Shown here: piece by piece, positions 1 to 8,903 of the stretch
Layout of the letters: every line of letters begins with the position of its first letter
Position numbering within the stretch: position 1 is the first letter of the stretch
Assembly: GCF_028690125.1 (NCBI RefSeq)
Contig: NZ_JAQVBV010000014.1
Coordinates: 1-64,000, forward strand
DNA from: Bacteroides sp.
GTDB lineage: Bacteria > Bacteroidota > Bacteroidia > Bacteroidales > Bacteroidaceae
Direction of reading: 5' to 3'
DNA: 64,000 nucleotides
The notes under the pieces: generated by a model
Database searches by the model: none
What the model saw: the letters and a program-made list of their open reading frames with translations, nothing else
What the model was told of the DNA's origin: nothing
Made by a program: the position numbers and the translations under genes

Positions 1-2
1 CT

Positions 3-2288
3 AAGATAACCAAAGAAGCCGCTCTGCTATATCATTCACAAGGCAAGCCCGGCAAGATTGAGGTAGTTCCTACCAAACCTTATAGTACACAGACAGACTT
101 ATCACTCGCTTATTCTCCCGGTGTGGCGGAACCATGCCTCGAAATAGAGAAAAATCCACAAGATGCTTATAAATATACAGCCAAAGGAAATCTAGTAGCT
201 GTTATTTCTAACGGTACGGCAGTGCTTGGTTTAGGTGATATAGGTGCTCTTAGCGGTAAGCCCGTAATGGAAGGTAAAGGTCTGCTTTTCAAAATCTATG
301 CAGGAATCGATGTATTCGATATTGAGGTAGACGAAAAGGATCCGGACAAATTTATCGAAGCAGTAAAGGCTATTGCTCCTACCTTCGGTGGTATCAATCT
401 GGAAGATATCAAAGCGCCGGAATGTTTTGAAATCGAACGTCGTCTGAAAGAAGAACTTGACATTCCTGTTATGCACGATGACCAGCACGGAACTGCTATT
501 ATCTCCAGCGCAGGATTGGTAAATGCCCTACAAGTAGCTAACAAAAAGATTGAAGACGTAAAAATCGTTGTGAATGGTGCCGGAGCATCCGCTGTCTCTT
601 GTACTAAATTATATGTATCACTGGGTGCACGTCTCGAAAATATCGTCATGTTGGATAGCAAAGGAGTTATCAGCAAAGCACGTACAGACCTGAACGAACA
701 AAAGAGATACTTTGCAACAGACCGCACTGACATTCATACATTGGAAGAGGCTATCAAAGGCGCTGACGTATTCCTTGGCTTATCAAAAGGAAATGTATTA
801 AATCAGGATATGGTACGTAGCATGGCCTCCATGCCAATCGTATTCGCATTAGCCAATCCAACACCGGAAATCTCCTACGAAGATGCAATGGCTGCTCGTC
901 CTGACGTATTGATGGCAACCGGACGTTCTGACTATCCGAACCAGATAAATAATGTAATCGGTTTCCCATACATTTTCCGCGGTGCATTGGATACACAAGC
1001 TAGAGCGATCAACGAAGAAATGAAGATTGCAGCAGTACACGCCATCGCAGATCTGGCTAAACAGCCTGTACCCGATGTAGTAAATGCCGCTTACCACGTC
1101 AATAACTTTTCTTTCGGTCCCGAATACTTCATCCCGAAACCGGTAGACCCACGTCTTATTACGGAAGTGTCTTGTGCAGTTGCTAAAGCAGCAATGGCAA
1201 GTGGCGTTGCCCGTAAACAAATTGAAGATTGGGATGCTTATTGTGTACATCTGCGAGAATTGATGGGATACGAATCGAAACTAACCCGTCAGCTTTACGA
1301 TACTGCCCGTCACAACCCACAACGCGTTGTTTTTGCCGAAGGTATTCACCCTAATATGCTTAAAGCAGCTGTTGAAGCCAAATCCGAAGGTATCTGCCAC
1401 CCTATCTTATTAGGAAACGACGAAGCTATCAATAAGCTGGCACAAGAACTTGACCTTAGCCTGGAAGGAATTGAAATCGTCAATTTACGTCATCCGGACG
1501 AATCAGAACGCCGCGAACGTTATTCACACATTCTAGCTGAGAAGCGGGCACGTGAAGGATTCACTTTTGAAGAAGCTAACGATAAGATGTTTGAACGCAA
1601 CTACTTCGGTATGATGATGGTAGAAACAGGAGATGCCGATGCTTTTATTACAGGTCTTTATACAAGATACAGCAATACTATCAAAGTAGCTAAAGAAGTG
1701 ATCGGTATACAACCGGAATTCAAACATTTCGGAACCATGCATATACTGAACTCCAAAAAGGGAACTTATTTCTTGGCGGATACATTGATCAATCGTCACC
1801 CGGATGCTAATACCCTGATTGATATAGCTAAACTTTCCGCTAAAACAGTCCGTTTCTTCAATCACACACCAGTGATGGCTATGTTGTCTTACTCTAATTT
1901 CGGTGCAGACACCTCAGGCAGTCCGGTAAAAGTACATGAAGCAGTGAAGTATATGCAACAGGAATATCCGGAACTGGCTATCGATGGTGAAATGCAGGTA
2001 AATTTTGCAATGAACCGGGAGGTACGCGATGCTAAATATCCGTTTAACTGCCTAAAAGGGAAAGACGTCAATACACTGATCTTCCCCAACCTAAGTTCTG
2101 CCAACGCGGGATACCAGTTGCTTCAAGCAATGGATCCTGATACAGAATTTATCGGCCCTATCCAAATGGGACTGAATAAACCAATCCATTTCACTGACTT
2201 CGAAAGCTCTGTTCGTGACATTGTTAATATTACAGCTGTAGCAGTGATCGATGCCATTGTTGAAAAGAAAAAAAGAGGAGATCAATGA
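3..2288 (+). CDS. maeB: NADP-dependent malic enzyme with phosphotransacetylase-like C-terminus (5' partial)
   Basis: Oxidative decarboxylation of malate to pyruvate in the cytoplasm. The frame is already open at base 3 and reads through the family's N-terminal segment ([11 protein letters not shown]), so the true start lies left of the window; a GTG at 123 is internal to the conserved domain and is not the start. After that come the malic N-terminal domain (HDDQHGT metal/substrate segment), an NAD(P)-binding domain (GAGASA) and a phosphate acetyl/butyryltransferase-like domain over roughly the last 320 residues (from RVVFAEG). This hybrid layout is the MaeB type, in which the C-terminal part is thought to be regulatory rather than an active acetyltransferase. 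The stop overlaps the next ATG by four bases (ATGA), suggesting translational coupling. Identity is secure; cofactor preference is inferred from family. Confidence 0.93.
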   Translation, partial: KITKEAALLYHSQGKPGKIEVVPTKPYSTQTDLSLAYSPGVAEPCLEIEKNPQDAYKYTAKGNLVAVISNGTAVLGLGDIGALSGKPVMEGKGLLFKIYAGIDVFDIEVDEKDPDKFIEAVKAIAPTFGGINLEDIKAPECFEIERRLKEELDIPVMHDDQHGTAIISSAGLVNALQVANKKIEDVKIVVNGAGASAVSCTKLYVSLGARLENIVMLDSKGVISKARTDLNEQKRYFATDRTDIHTLEEAIKGADVFLGLSKGNVLNQDMVRSMASMPIVFALANPTPEISYEDAMAARPDVLMATGRSDYPNQINNVIGFPYIFRGALDTQARAINEEMKIAAVHAIADLAKQPVPDVVNAAYHVNNFSFGPEYFIPKPVDPRLITEVSCAVAKAAMASGVARKQIEDWDAYCVHLRELMGYESKLTRQLYDTARHNPQRVVFAEGIHPNMLKAAVEAKSEGICHPILLGNDEAINKLAQELDLSLEGIEIVNLRHPDESERRERYSHILAEKRAREGFTFEEANDKMFERNYFGMMMVETGDADAFITGLYTRYSNTIKVAKEVIGIQPEFKHFGTMHILNSKKGTYFLADTLINRHPDANTLIDIAKLSAKTVRFFNHTPVMAMLSYSNFGADTSGSPVKVHEAVKYMQQEYPELAIDGEMQVNFAMNREVRDAKYPFNCLKGKDVNTLIFPNLSSANAGYQLLQAMDPDTEFIGPIQMGLNKPIHFTDFESSVRDIVNITAVAVIDAIVEKKKRGDQ

Positions 2289-2461
2289 AAAGGCCATTAT
2301 CAAAATCTCAAATAGTTTGCGTCAGCCTGCTTTGGCTGGCGCTTTGCTATTTAGTGCTAACAAAAGCCGAACGTATTGACGGAATGACTACCATAATGCT
2401 TGTCATTTCGGCAGCATTGGTTTTTATTCCTATCTATAAGTCTACTAAAAAGAACAAATAA
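2285..2461 (+). CDS. Small two-helix membrane protein (58 aa)
   Basis: This short frame starts inside the stop codon of the malic enzyme gene (ATGA overlap) and ends just before a strong hairpin terminator, so it is placed as the last gene of that transcript. The product has a basic N-terminus (MKRPLSKSQ), a hydrophobic stretch at about residues 10-26, a short polar turn (KAERIDG), a second hydrophobic stretch at about 34-50 and a lysine-rich tail, i.e. a probable two-helix inner-membrane protein. I do not recognise a family. The overlap, the membrane pattern and the terminator directly behind it argue that it is real; function is unknown. Confidence 0.6.
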   Translation: MKRPLSKSQIVCVSLLWLALCYLVLTKAERIDGMTTIMLVISAALVFIPIYKSTKKNK

Positions 2462-2481
2462 TATCTTTTTTCCTAAATTCG

Positions 2482-2523
2482 ATGCGATAAAATATCAAAT
2501 TTGATATTTTATCGCATTTTTCT
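2482..2523 (+). terminator. Perfect 36-bp palindromic terminator
   Basis: Bases 2482-2517 form an 18+18 perfect palindrome with no spacer, followed by TTTTTCTTT. It closes the malic enzyme / small membrane protein transcript. Confidence 0.8.
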
Positions 2524-2533
2524 TTATAAAATG

Positions 2534-2564
2534 TTTGATAGTTTAATTTTTATCTTTACTTTTG
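2534..2564 (+). promoter_or_regulatory. Bacteroides-type promoter of gdhA
   Basis: TTTG (2534-2537), 19 nt, then TACTTTTG (2557-2564), a full match to the Bacteroides -33/-7 consensus. Predicted start of transcription is near 2571, giving a leader of about 55 nt before gdhA. Confidence 0.8.
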
Positions 2565-2624
2565 CAACCGCATTAGTGAAATAGATAATCGAATTTACAA
2601 CAACCAATAAAAGAAAAAAAGATT

Positions 2625-3959
2625 ATGAATGCAGCAAAGGTATTAGACGATTTGAAAAGAAGGTTCCCGAATGAACCGGAGTATCATCAAGCAGTAGAAG
2701 AAGTTCTTGCTACTATTGAAGAAGAATACAACAAACATCCTGAGTTCGACAAAGCAAATTTGATTGAACGTCTGTGTATTCCTGATAGAGTATATCAGTT
2801 CCGTGTAACTTGGGTAGATGATAAAGGCAATGTGCAGACTAACATGGGTTACCGTGTACAGCACAACAACGCAATCGGTCCTTACAAAGGCGGTATCCGT
2901 TTCCACTCATCGGTAAATCTTTCAATTCTGAAATTCCTTGCTTTTGAACAGACATTCAAAAACTCACTGACTACATTGCCGATGGGTGGTGGTAAAGGTG
3001 GTGCAGACTTCTCTCCACGTGGAAAGTCAAACGCTGAAGTAATGCGTTTTGTACAGTCATTCATGCTGGAGTTGTGGCGTCACATCGGTCCTGAGACTGA
3101 CGTTCCTGCCGGTGATATCGGTGTTGGTGGTCGTGAAGTAGGTTTCATGTTCGGTATGTACAAGAAATTAGCTCACGAATTTACCGGAACATTTACAGGT
3201 AAAGGCCGCGAATTCGGTGGTTCACTGATTCGTCCGGAAGCTACCGGTTACGGTAACATCTATTTCTTAATGGAAATGCTGGCAGCTAAAGGTATGGACC
3301 TGAAAGGTAAAACCTGTCTGGTATCCGGTTCAGGTAACGTAGCTCAGTATACAGCAGAAAAAGTAATCGAACTGGGTGGTAAAGTTGTTACTATGTCCGA
3401 CTCTGACGGTTATATCTACGATCCGGAAGGTATCGACCGCGAAAAGCTGGATTACATCATGGAACTGAAAAACCTGTATCGTGGACGTATCCGCGAATAC
3501 GCAGACAAATATGGTTGCAAGTATGTAGAAGGAGCTCGTCCTTGGGGAGAAAAAGCAGATATCGCTCTTCCTTCTGCAACCCAAAACGAAATCAATGGTG
3601 ACGATGCCAAGAAATTAATCGCTAATGGTGTGATGGCAGTTTCTGAAGGTGCTAATATGCCTTCTACTCCAGAAGCTGTACGCGTATTCCAGGAAGCTAA
3701 GATTCTGTATGCTCCGGGTAAAGCTGCTAATGCCGGTGGTGTATCTGTTTCCGGTTTGGAAATGACTCAAAACTCTATCAAATTGAGCTGGAGCTCTGAA
3801 GAAGTAGACGAAAAACTGAAAAGCATCATGAAGAATATTCACGCAGCTTGCGTTCAGTACGGTACTGAAGCCGACGGATACGTAAACTATGTGAAGGGTG
3901 CTAATGTAGCCGGATTCATGAAGGTTGCAAAAGCAATGATGGCACAAGGTATCTTATAA
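2625..3959 (+). CDS. gdhA: Glutamate dehydrogenase, hexameric, probable NADP type
   Basis: Reversible conversion of 2-oxoglutarate and ammonia to glutamate, the main ammonia-assimilation route in Bacteroides. The 444-aa length is typical of the short hexameric GDH family. Visible landmarks are the catalytic lysine loop GGGKGG (121-126, Lys124), PAGDIGVGGRE with Asp164, and the nucleotide-binding turn VSGSGNVAQY (about 233-242) followed by MSDSDG (257-262). The SDS-type residues after the second beta strand resemble NADP-linked enzymes such as E. coli GdhA, whereas the paralog at 20919 carries SGPDG. It stands alone between its own promoter and terminator. Start ATG at 2625 gives the standard N-terminus. 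Family is certain; cofactor is inferred. Confidence 0.95.
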   Translation: MNAAKVLDDLKRRFPNEPEYHQAVEEVLATIEEEYNKHPEFDKANLIERLCIPDRVYQFRVTWVDDKGNVQTNMGYRVQHNNAIGPYKGGIRFHSSVNLSILKFLAFEQTFKNSLTTLPMGGGKGGADFSPRGKSNAEVMRFVQSFMLELWRHIGPETDVPAGDIGVGGREVGFMFGMYKKLAHEFTGTFTGKGREFGGSLIRPEATGYGNIYFLMEMLAAKGMDLKGKTCLVSGSGNVAQYTAEKVIELGGKVVTMSDSDGYIYDPEGIDREKLDYIMELKNLYRGRIREYADKYGCKYVEGARPWGEKADIALPSATQNEINGDDAKKLIANGVMAVSEGANMPSTPEAVRVFQEAKILYAPGKAANAGGVSVSGLEMTQNSIKLSWSSEEVDEKLKSIMKNIHAACVQYGTEADGYVNYVKGANVAGFMKVAKAMMAQGIL

Positions 3960-3995
3960 TCAGCCAAGATATAAAGTAAGCTATAGTTTAAGATA

Positions 3996-4035
3996 AAAGC
4001 TCCCGCTTTTCCTTTTGGAAGGCGGGAGTTTTTTT
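3996..4035 (+). terminator. Intrinsic terminator of gdhA
   Basis: CTCCCGC (4000-4006) pairs with GCGGGAG (4022-4028), extended by an inner CC/GG pair, and is followed by seven T residues. Confidence 0.88.
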
Positions 4036-4202
4036 GTACGATTTTCTGTAGAGCAATCATACAGAAGTCTGAAACGGAAAGAAGCACTCCCTTTTCTATG
4101 AACAATGCCAGAAGATAGTGGCAAGTGAAGTGCTTTAGTTAGATAAAAGATGTACTTAATATAAAAAGAAACGGAGAATCGAAATTATATTCATAATAAT
4201 TA

Positions 4203-4218
4203 TCTATCTTTAGATAGA
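4203..4218. repeat. Inverted repeat upstream of the catalase promoter
   Basis: TCTATCT (4203-4209) and AGATAGA (4212-4218) form a perfect 7-bp inverted repeat with a 2-nt spacer, ten bases upstream of the -33 element. Its position suits a regulator site. Bacteroides catalase is known to be OxyR-controlled, but this repeat does not clearly match the long OxyR pattern, so identity is open. Confidence 0.4.
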
Positions 4219-4227
4219 AATTTTCTG

Positions 4228-4259
4228 TTTGACAAGCAAACAAAATAAGTCTACTTTTG
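4228..4259 (+). promoter_or_regulatory. Promoter of the catalase gene
   Basis: TTTG (4228-4231), 20 nt, TACTTTTG (4252-4259). Predicted transcription start is near 4266, which excludes an in-frame TTG at 4257 as start codon and supports ATG at 4317. Confidence 0.78.
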
Positions 4260-4316
4260 TCATATAAATATAACTCCGGGATAGAAACACTTTTATTCCC
4301 CAATAAAATCTTTTTT

Positions 4317-5777
4317 ATGGATGAAAAAAAACTAACCGCTGCGAACGGTCGTCCTATTGCAGACAACCAGAATTCGCAAACTGCAGGACCTCGTGGTCCC
4401 ATCATGTTACAAGATCCGTGGCTCATCGAAAAGCTTGCTCATTTTGACCGTGAAGTTATTCCCGAAAGACGTATGCACGCCAAAGGATCGGGTGCTTACG
4501 GTACATTCACTGTTACCCATGACATTACAAAGTACACACGTGCTGCCATCTTTAGCGAAGTCGGAAAACAGACAGAATGTTTTGTCCGTTTCTCTACCGT
4601 AGCCGGAGAACGTGGTGCAGCCGATGCGGAACGTGATATCCGAGGGTTTGCAATGAAATTCTACACCGAAGAAGGAAACTGGGACTTAGTGGGCAATAAC
4701 ACTCCTGTATTCTTTTTACGTGATCCACTCAAGTTTCCCGATTTAAATCACGCCATTAAACGTGACCCTAAGACCAATATGCGAAGTGCAAGCAATAACT
4801 GGGATTTCTGGACGCTATTACCCGAAGCCTTGCATCAGGTCACTATCACTATGAGTCCGCGCGGTATTCCTTATTCCTATCGCCATATGCATGGTTTCGG
4901 TAGCCATACTTATAGTTTTATCAATGCAGAGAATAAACGGATCTGGGTAAAATTCCATTTCCGCACACTGCAAGGTATCAAGAATCTAACAGATCAGGAA
5001 GCAGAAGCTATTGTAGCCAAAGACCGCGAATCACACCAACGTGATCTTTTCGAAACTATCGAAAAAGGCGATTTTCCTAAATGGAAACTCCAAATCCAGT
5101 TAATGACAGAAGAAGAAGCAGATAATTATCGTATCAATCCATTCGACCTGACAAAGGTATGGTCTCATAAAGACTTCCCACTACAAGATGTCGGAATGTT
5201 AGAACTGAACCGTAATCCGGAAAACTACTTTGCCGAAGTAGAACAAGCTGCTTTCAACCCAATGAACATTGTAGACGGAATCGGTTTTTCACCCGACAAG
5301 ATGTTGCAAGGACGTCTGTTCTCTTACGGCGACGCACAACGTTATCGTCTAGGAGTCAATTCCGAACAAATTCCTGTAAACAAACCCCGCTGTCCTTTCC
5401 ATGCTTACCACAGGGATGGTGCAATGAGAGTAGACGGAAATTATGGTGCTACGAAAGGTTACGAACCTAATAGTTATGGTGAATGGAAAGACTCGCCTCA
5501 CATGAAAGAACCTCCTTTAAAAATCACAGGAGAAGTTTACAACTACAATGAACGGGAATACGATGATGATTATTACAGCCAACCAGGTGATTTATTCCGA
5601 CTAATGCCGGCAGACGAACAGCAGCTATTATTTGAAAATACTGCACGCGCTATGGGTGATGCAGAATTGTTCATCAAACAGCGTCATGTCCGTAACTGTT
5701 ACAAAGCAGATCCTGCATATGGAACCGGAGTAGCGAAAGCACTTGGCATAGACTTACAAGAGGCTCTGAAAGAATAA
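4317..5777 (+). CDS. kat: Monofunctional haem catalase (small-subunit)
   Basis: Disproportionates hydrogen peroxide to water and oxygen; gives the anaerobe tolerance to oxidative stress. The 486-aa product has the distal haem histidine in [12 protein letters not shown] (His54), the catalytic asparagine in [11 protein letters not shown] (around residue 127) and the proximal haem-ligand tyrosine in [14 protein letters not shown] (around 337), in the normal order and spacing of clade 3 catalases. The frame is open further upstream, to a TTG at 4257, but that codon lies inside the -7 promoter element, so ATG 4317 is the better start. Single-gene unit between a promoter and a convergent terminator. 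Bacteroides catalases are named katA or katB in different species; I cannot tell which. Confidence 0.95.
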   Translation: MDEKKLTAANGRPIADNQNSQTAGPRGPIMLQDPWLIEKLAHFDREVIPERRMHAKGSGAYGTFTVTHDITKYTRAAIFSEVGKQTECFVRFSTVAGERGAADAERDIRGFAMKFYTEEGNWDLVGNNTPVFFLRDPLKFPDLNHAIKRDPKTNMRSASNNWDFWTLLPEALHQVTITMSPRGIPYSYRHMHGFGSHTYSFINAENKRIWVKFHFRTLQGIKNLTDQEAEAIVAKDRESHQRDLFETIEKGDFPKWKLQIQLMTEEEADNYRINPFDLTKVWSHKDFPLQDVGMLELNRNPENYFAEVEQAAFNPMNIVDGIGFSPDKMLQGRLFSYGDAQRYRLGVNSEQIPVNKPRCPFHAYHRDGAMRVDGNYGATKGYEPNSYGEWKDSPHMKEPPLKITGEVYNYNEREYDDDYYSQPGDLFRLMPADEQQLLFENTARAMGDAELFIKQRHVRNCYKADPAYGTGVAKALGIDLQEALKE

Positions 5778-5876
5778 AAAAAGAGAAATTATCCAAGAGG
5801 CCATCTAAAAATAGAAATTGAAAATTAGTTTACTATCTTGAGAACCTTGAAGATTGAAAACCTCTTTAAAGTAAAG

Positions 5877-5935
5877 TCCCCTTATTTTATCCACTATTCC
5901 ATGACTGAAAAGGATAAAGTAAGGGGATTATTATT
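5877..5935. terminator. Convergent, probably bidirectional terminator
   Basis: TCCCCTTA..TTATCC at 5877-5892 pairs with GGATAA..TAAGGGGA at 5912-5927. It lies between the catalase gene and the converging surface operon. The flanking T/A tracts are modest. Confidence 0.65.
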
Positions 5936-6077
5936 ATTTGAAGCTATAAATTATTAAGTAAAGTCACCTCACTTTTCTATCTTGAAACGGACTATGTTTA
6001 TAAAACATCTACAATCGACGATCAATAACCAAAGTTTAACATTCAAAATACGTTTTTAAAATTCATGGTTTCTTCAT

Positions 6078-6755
6078 CTAATCTGCCAAGTCCAATCGAA
6101 TAGAATAATTCCTTGCCACATCAATATCTGTTATTTCTTTTGTTAATGTCATTTGCTCTTCATCGGCATTATAGGCGGTGAACACATACTGCAATTTCCC
6201 ATTGGCTGGAACCTTAAAATAATAAAAATCAGAAGAGCCTGATAAATCAGAAATCGTAACCGAGCGTCCACTAATCGAAGTAATGGCCACAGATACAGAA
6301 TGAAAACTGGCCGAAAAGCTCTCGGAAACATCTACATTCACCCCTACATTAATTTGAGGGACTACCAGTGAAATACTAGTAATATCTCCTTCTTTTACTT
6401 CAAACGAAGAAGTAAGTGCATAAACAGGAATACCACTTTCGTTATCAATTGCCTCCGTTTGATCAGGGGTAAAAGCTTTCAATGTATAGTCTCCCACTGG
6501 AAGTACAATACGTTTAGACAAATCATCACCCGGAGCATAGTCTTTTACAATTATCTCACCTTGAGAGATTTGCAGTTGGAGTGAAGCATTTACCGAACGA
6601 GTTAGAGGAAAAACTTCTTCATTGGAACTCAGTGAGAGACCAGATATGGTAAAATAGCCGGTAGTATTGTCAGTCGGAGATTGTTCTTCACTATTACAAG
6701 AAGCAAAAAACATAATTACCAATAAAGTCAATATAATAATGTTGGTTTGTTTCAT
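6078..6755 (-). CDS. DUF4493-like surface lipoprotein (last gene of operon)
   Basis: A 225-aa lipoprotein: signal peptide with lipobox FFASC (Cys20) followed by NSEEQ, an acidic tail typical of surface-exported Bacteroides lipoproteins. The mature part repeats the pattern seen in its operon neighbours: a short strand 'GYFTISGLSL', a segment of Arg-containing strands, the motif LPVGDYTLKAF, then VKEGDITSISLVV, i.e. the DUF4493 domain (about residues 32-150), followed by one more beta-rich domain. It begins two bases after the stop of the 711-aa gene, so it is translationally linked. No catalytic residues are evident. Probably a structural or binding component; function unknown. Confidence 0.8.
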   Translation of the reverse strand: MKQTNIIILTLLVIMFFASCNSEEQSPTDNTTGYFTISGLSLSSNEEVFPLTRSVNASLQLQISQGEIIVKDYAPGDDLSKRIVLPVGDYTLKAFTPDQTEAIDNESGIPVYALTSSFEVKEGDITSISLVVPQINVGVNVDVSESFSASFHSVSVAITSISGRSVTISDLSGSSDFYYFKVPANGKLQYVFTAYNADEEQMTLTKEITDIDVARNYSIRLDLAD

Positions 6756-6757
6756 AT

Positions 6758-8893
6758 TTATTTATCGTAATGCAATTCAAAAGAATCGAGCCAGAATTGG
6801 CTACCTCTGATATAGTAGTTAGAATAAGCACTTCCACTTCCTTCCTTAGCAAACTTATCTTCCAAATGATCCCTATCTTCTTTCGTTCCTGCTTTAAATA
6901 TTATTCTCAAATGAGAGATAGGTAAACGTTCCTGAGTCTGATCATAATCAAAAGACAGAGTTTCTGTTTGATAAGAAGAATAAGCAGTGCCGGATTCCAG
7001 AAAGGCTTTTCCTATCACTACAACCTTACCATCAGTTATATTCTCCAAATAAGCCTCTATCTGATATTCATCTCCATTATAAGGAGAAGCTTTATACACA
7101 AAAGAAAGAGAAGTGGGACGAACATAGGCCGTTTTAGCATGAACAGAATCTTCAGAAGCATTGTAATCGCCTACACAAACAATACCAGCTGAAATATTTT
7201 TAATTACACTTCCACTTTTGTTCCCAAAACTACAAGAGTTTCCGGCTCCCCACCCTATTGTCATCATGTGTGCTACCGTACTTCCATTATCAGAAATAGG
7301 AAGAGTACTCGATTTTGAGACATAAAAAGCATTCACACCGTTAGTATGACAAGTCAATGGATTTCTGGTTCCAATCCATCCACCCTGAAATGTATAAAGC
7401 GGATTTTTATTTTTAGGATAGGTAGTATCATACCCATCATTCAAAGAAGCATTGGGTATAGTAAGAGCCTCATATGTCCTTACCTCTGTAACACCACTAG
7501 TTAATTCATCACGATACAAAGCCCGTACATAATATGTTGTTCCGGAAGCAAGTCCCTCTTTACGCAAATCTGAAAGCAAAGGAATCCATGAATTACCATC
7601 TGTGCTAAATTGATATTGAACGTCAGTTACAATTTTATCAATATTTCCTGTTTTTATATCGGTTGCCATAAGTGGATTAGCCGTTAATTCTTTAGTCCAG
7701 ATATTGCCCGGATAGACTGATACTGCAAACTCAGGTTTTAAAGTCCTTATTGTGTACGTTTTTTCTTCACTCCATCTTCCGTTGGCCTTTACCTTTACAC
7801 CAATTAGGTTATTTACATCGCCTTCATTCTTTGCCAGTAAGTTAGCAGTCATTGCTGATAAATCCAATACACCCTCTACCACATTCAAAGTTGGCAAAAT
7901 AATATTCACAGCTTCCAATGAAGTACGTTCGTCTATTGTAAGCGTAGACAATAAGTACGTTTTATTCAGTGAAGAAAGCTTCTCATCTTCAAAATTCAAA
8001 GTAAACTCAACATCTTCTACCGGACGCACAGCTTTATAGGCAATTTTAGCTGTAGTTGCATCAGCCGTTTCTACATATGTCAATGTATTAGAATCATCAA
8101 ATCCGATTGCTTCTACTTTAGGCTTTGGTAACCACTCTTGGGGGACAGTTTCATTCACCGTAACCGTTTCAACAGAGGTTTCAATCTGTAAATCAAAAAT
8201 CACACCTGTCATATTGGATGTATCTATATTGAGTGTATATACATAGTTTTTACCTTTCTGCGCCGGCATGATTACAGCAAAATTTTTGCTATACCCTTTA
8301 TTATTCTCTATCCACGTTCCTTTCAAATAAAGTTCAACCGTGGAACCTGCCCTGAAATAAGGATTCTCTATATCACCCGGATGCCAAACCACAGATTGGT
8401 CACCTACCACTAATTCTATATAATAATCCTTCAAAACCTTCTCAAGTTTATCCTGATTTCCAAATTTGAAAGAAGCCAAAGAATTGCCAACAAAACAAGG
8501 AATCGTCAATTCCTTCGTCTTACCGGATTCTATATCAAACGCAATCGTTTTCGACGTATAATAAGGAGCATCCAATGCAAGTTCCGGATTTGTCCCATAC
8601 GAAGCCACGACTTCATACTGCCCCGCCACAAACAAATGAGGTGCAGAAACGTTAAAAGCAGAAAGAGTATTATCAAAAACAACTTTATCTTTCTCGAGAT
8701 TTTGCATCTTAAGAATAAATTGCCCTGCCGTCTCAACTGATAAATCCGGTAAAGAACGAACTTTTAGAGCTGCTTCTCCATCCGTTAGAGTAATAGACAG
8801 ATTTCCGCTTTCAGAAATCAATTCCTCCCTCTGACATGAAATCATGAAAAACAAAATGACTAAACAACTTATATGTAAAGCTTTGATCCTCAT
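6758..8893 (-). CDS. Large DUF4493-type lipoprotein with C-terminal jelly-roll-like domain
   Basis: A 711-aa lipoprotein. The longest frame begins at 8929, but MRIKALHIS... from 8893 gives a compact signal peptide with lipobox FMISC and matches the analogous start (MRIHILGIG) of the gene upstream, so 8893 is preferred; 8911 is also possible. Order: DUF4493-like region (about residues 30-200, including VAGQYEVVASYG), two Ig/fibronectin-like beta regions with VTVNETVPQEW and TIRTLKPEFAVSVYPG, a linker with SGTTYYVRALYRDE, and a C-terminal domain of about 230 residues that ends in FWLDSFELHYDK. That ending parallels the WIDEFELSYYK / YVDEFELLYE endings of the two PCMD proteins in the same operon, suggesting a divergent member of the same carbohydrate-associated fold. 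Function unknown; surface location likely. Confidence 0.78.
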   Translation of the reverse strand: MRIKALHISCLVILFFMISCQREELISESGNLSITLTDGEAALKVRSLPDLSVETAGQFILKMQNLEKDKVVFDNTLSAFNVSAPHLFVAGQYEVVASYGTNPELALDAPYYTSKTIAFDIESGKTKELTIPCFVGNSLASFKFGNQDKLEKVLKDYYIELVVGDQSVVWHPGDIENPYFRAGSTVELYLKGTWIENNKGYSKNFAVIMPAQKGKNYVYTLNIDTSNMTGVIFDLQIETSVETVTVNETVPQEWLPKPKVEAIGFDDSNTLTYVETADATTAKIAYKAVRPVEDVEFTLNFEDEKLSSLNKTYLLSTLTIDERTSLEAVNIILPTLNVVEGVLDLSAMTANLLAKNEGDVNNLIGVKVKANGRWSEEKTYTIRTLKPEFAVSVYPGNIWTKELTANPLMATDIKTGNIDKIVTDVQYQFSTDGNSWIPLLSDLRKEGLASGTTYYVRALYRDELTSGVTEVRTYEALTIPNASLNDGYDTTYPKNKNPLYTFQGGWIGTRNPLTCHTNGVNAFYVSKSSTLPISDNGSTVAHMMTIGWGAGNSCSFGNKSGSVIKNISAGIVCVGDYNASEDSVHAKTAYVRPTSLSFVYKASPYNGDEYQIEAYLENITDGKVVVIGKAFLESGTAYSSYQTETLSFDYDQTQERLPISHLRIIFKAGTKEDRDHLEDKFAKEGSGSAYSNYYIRGSQFWLDSFELHYDK

Positions 8894-8903
8894 TCTTATT
8901 CTT

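Noticed and set aside
123..125. GTG at 123 as start of the malic enzyme
   Set aside because: The frame is open to base 3 and encodes conserved family sequence upstream, so the gene is simply cut by the window edge.
4257..4316. TTG start 20 codons upstream for the catalase
   Set aside because: It overlaps the -7 promoter element and would precede the predicted transcription start.
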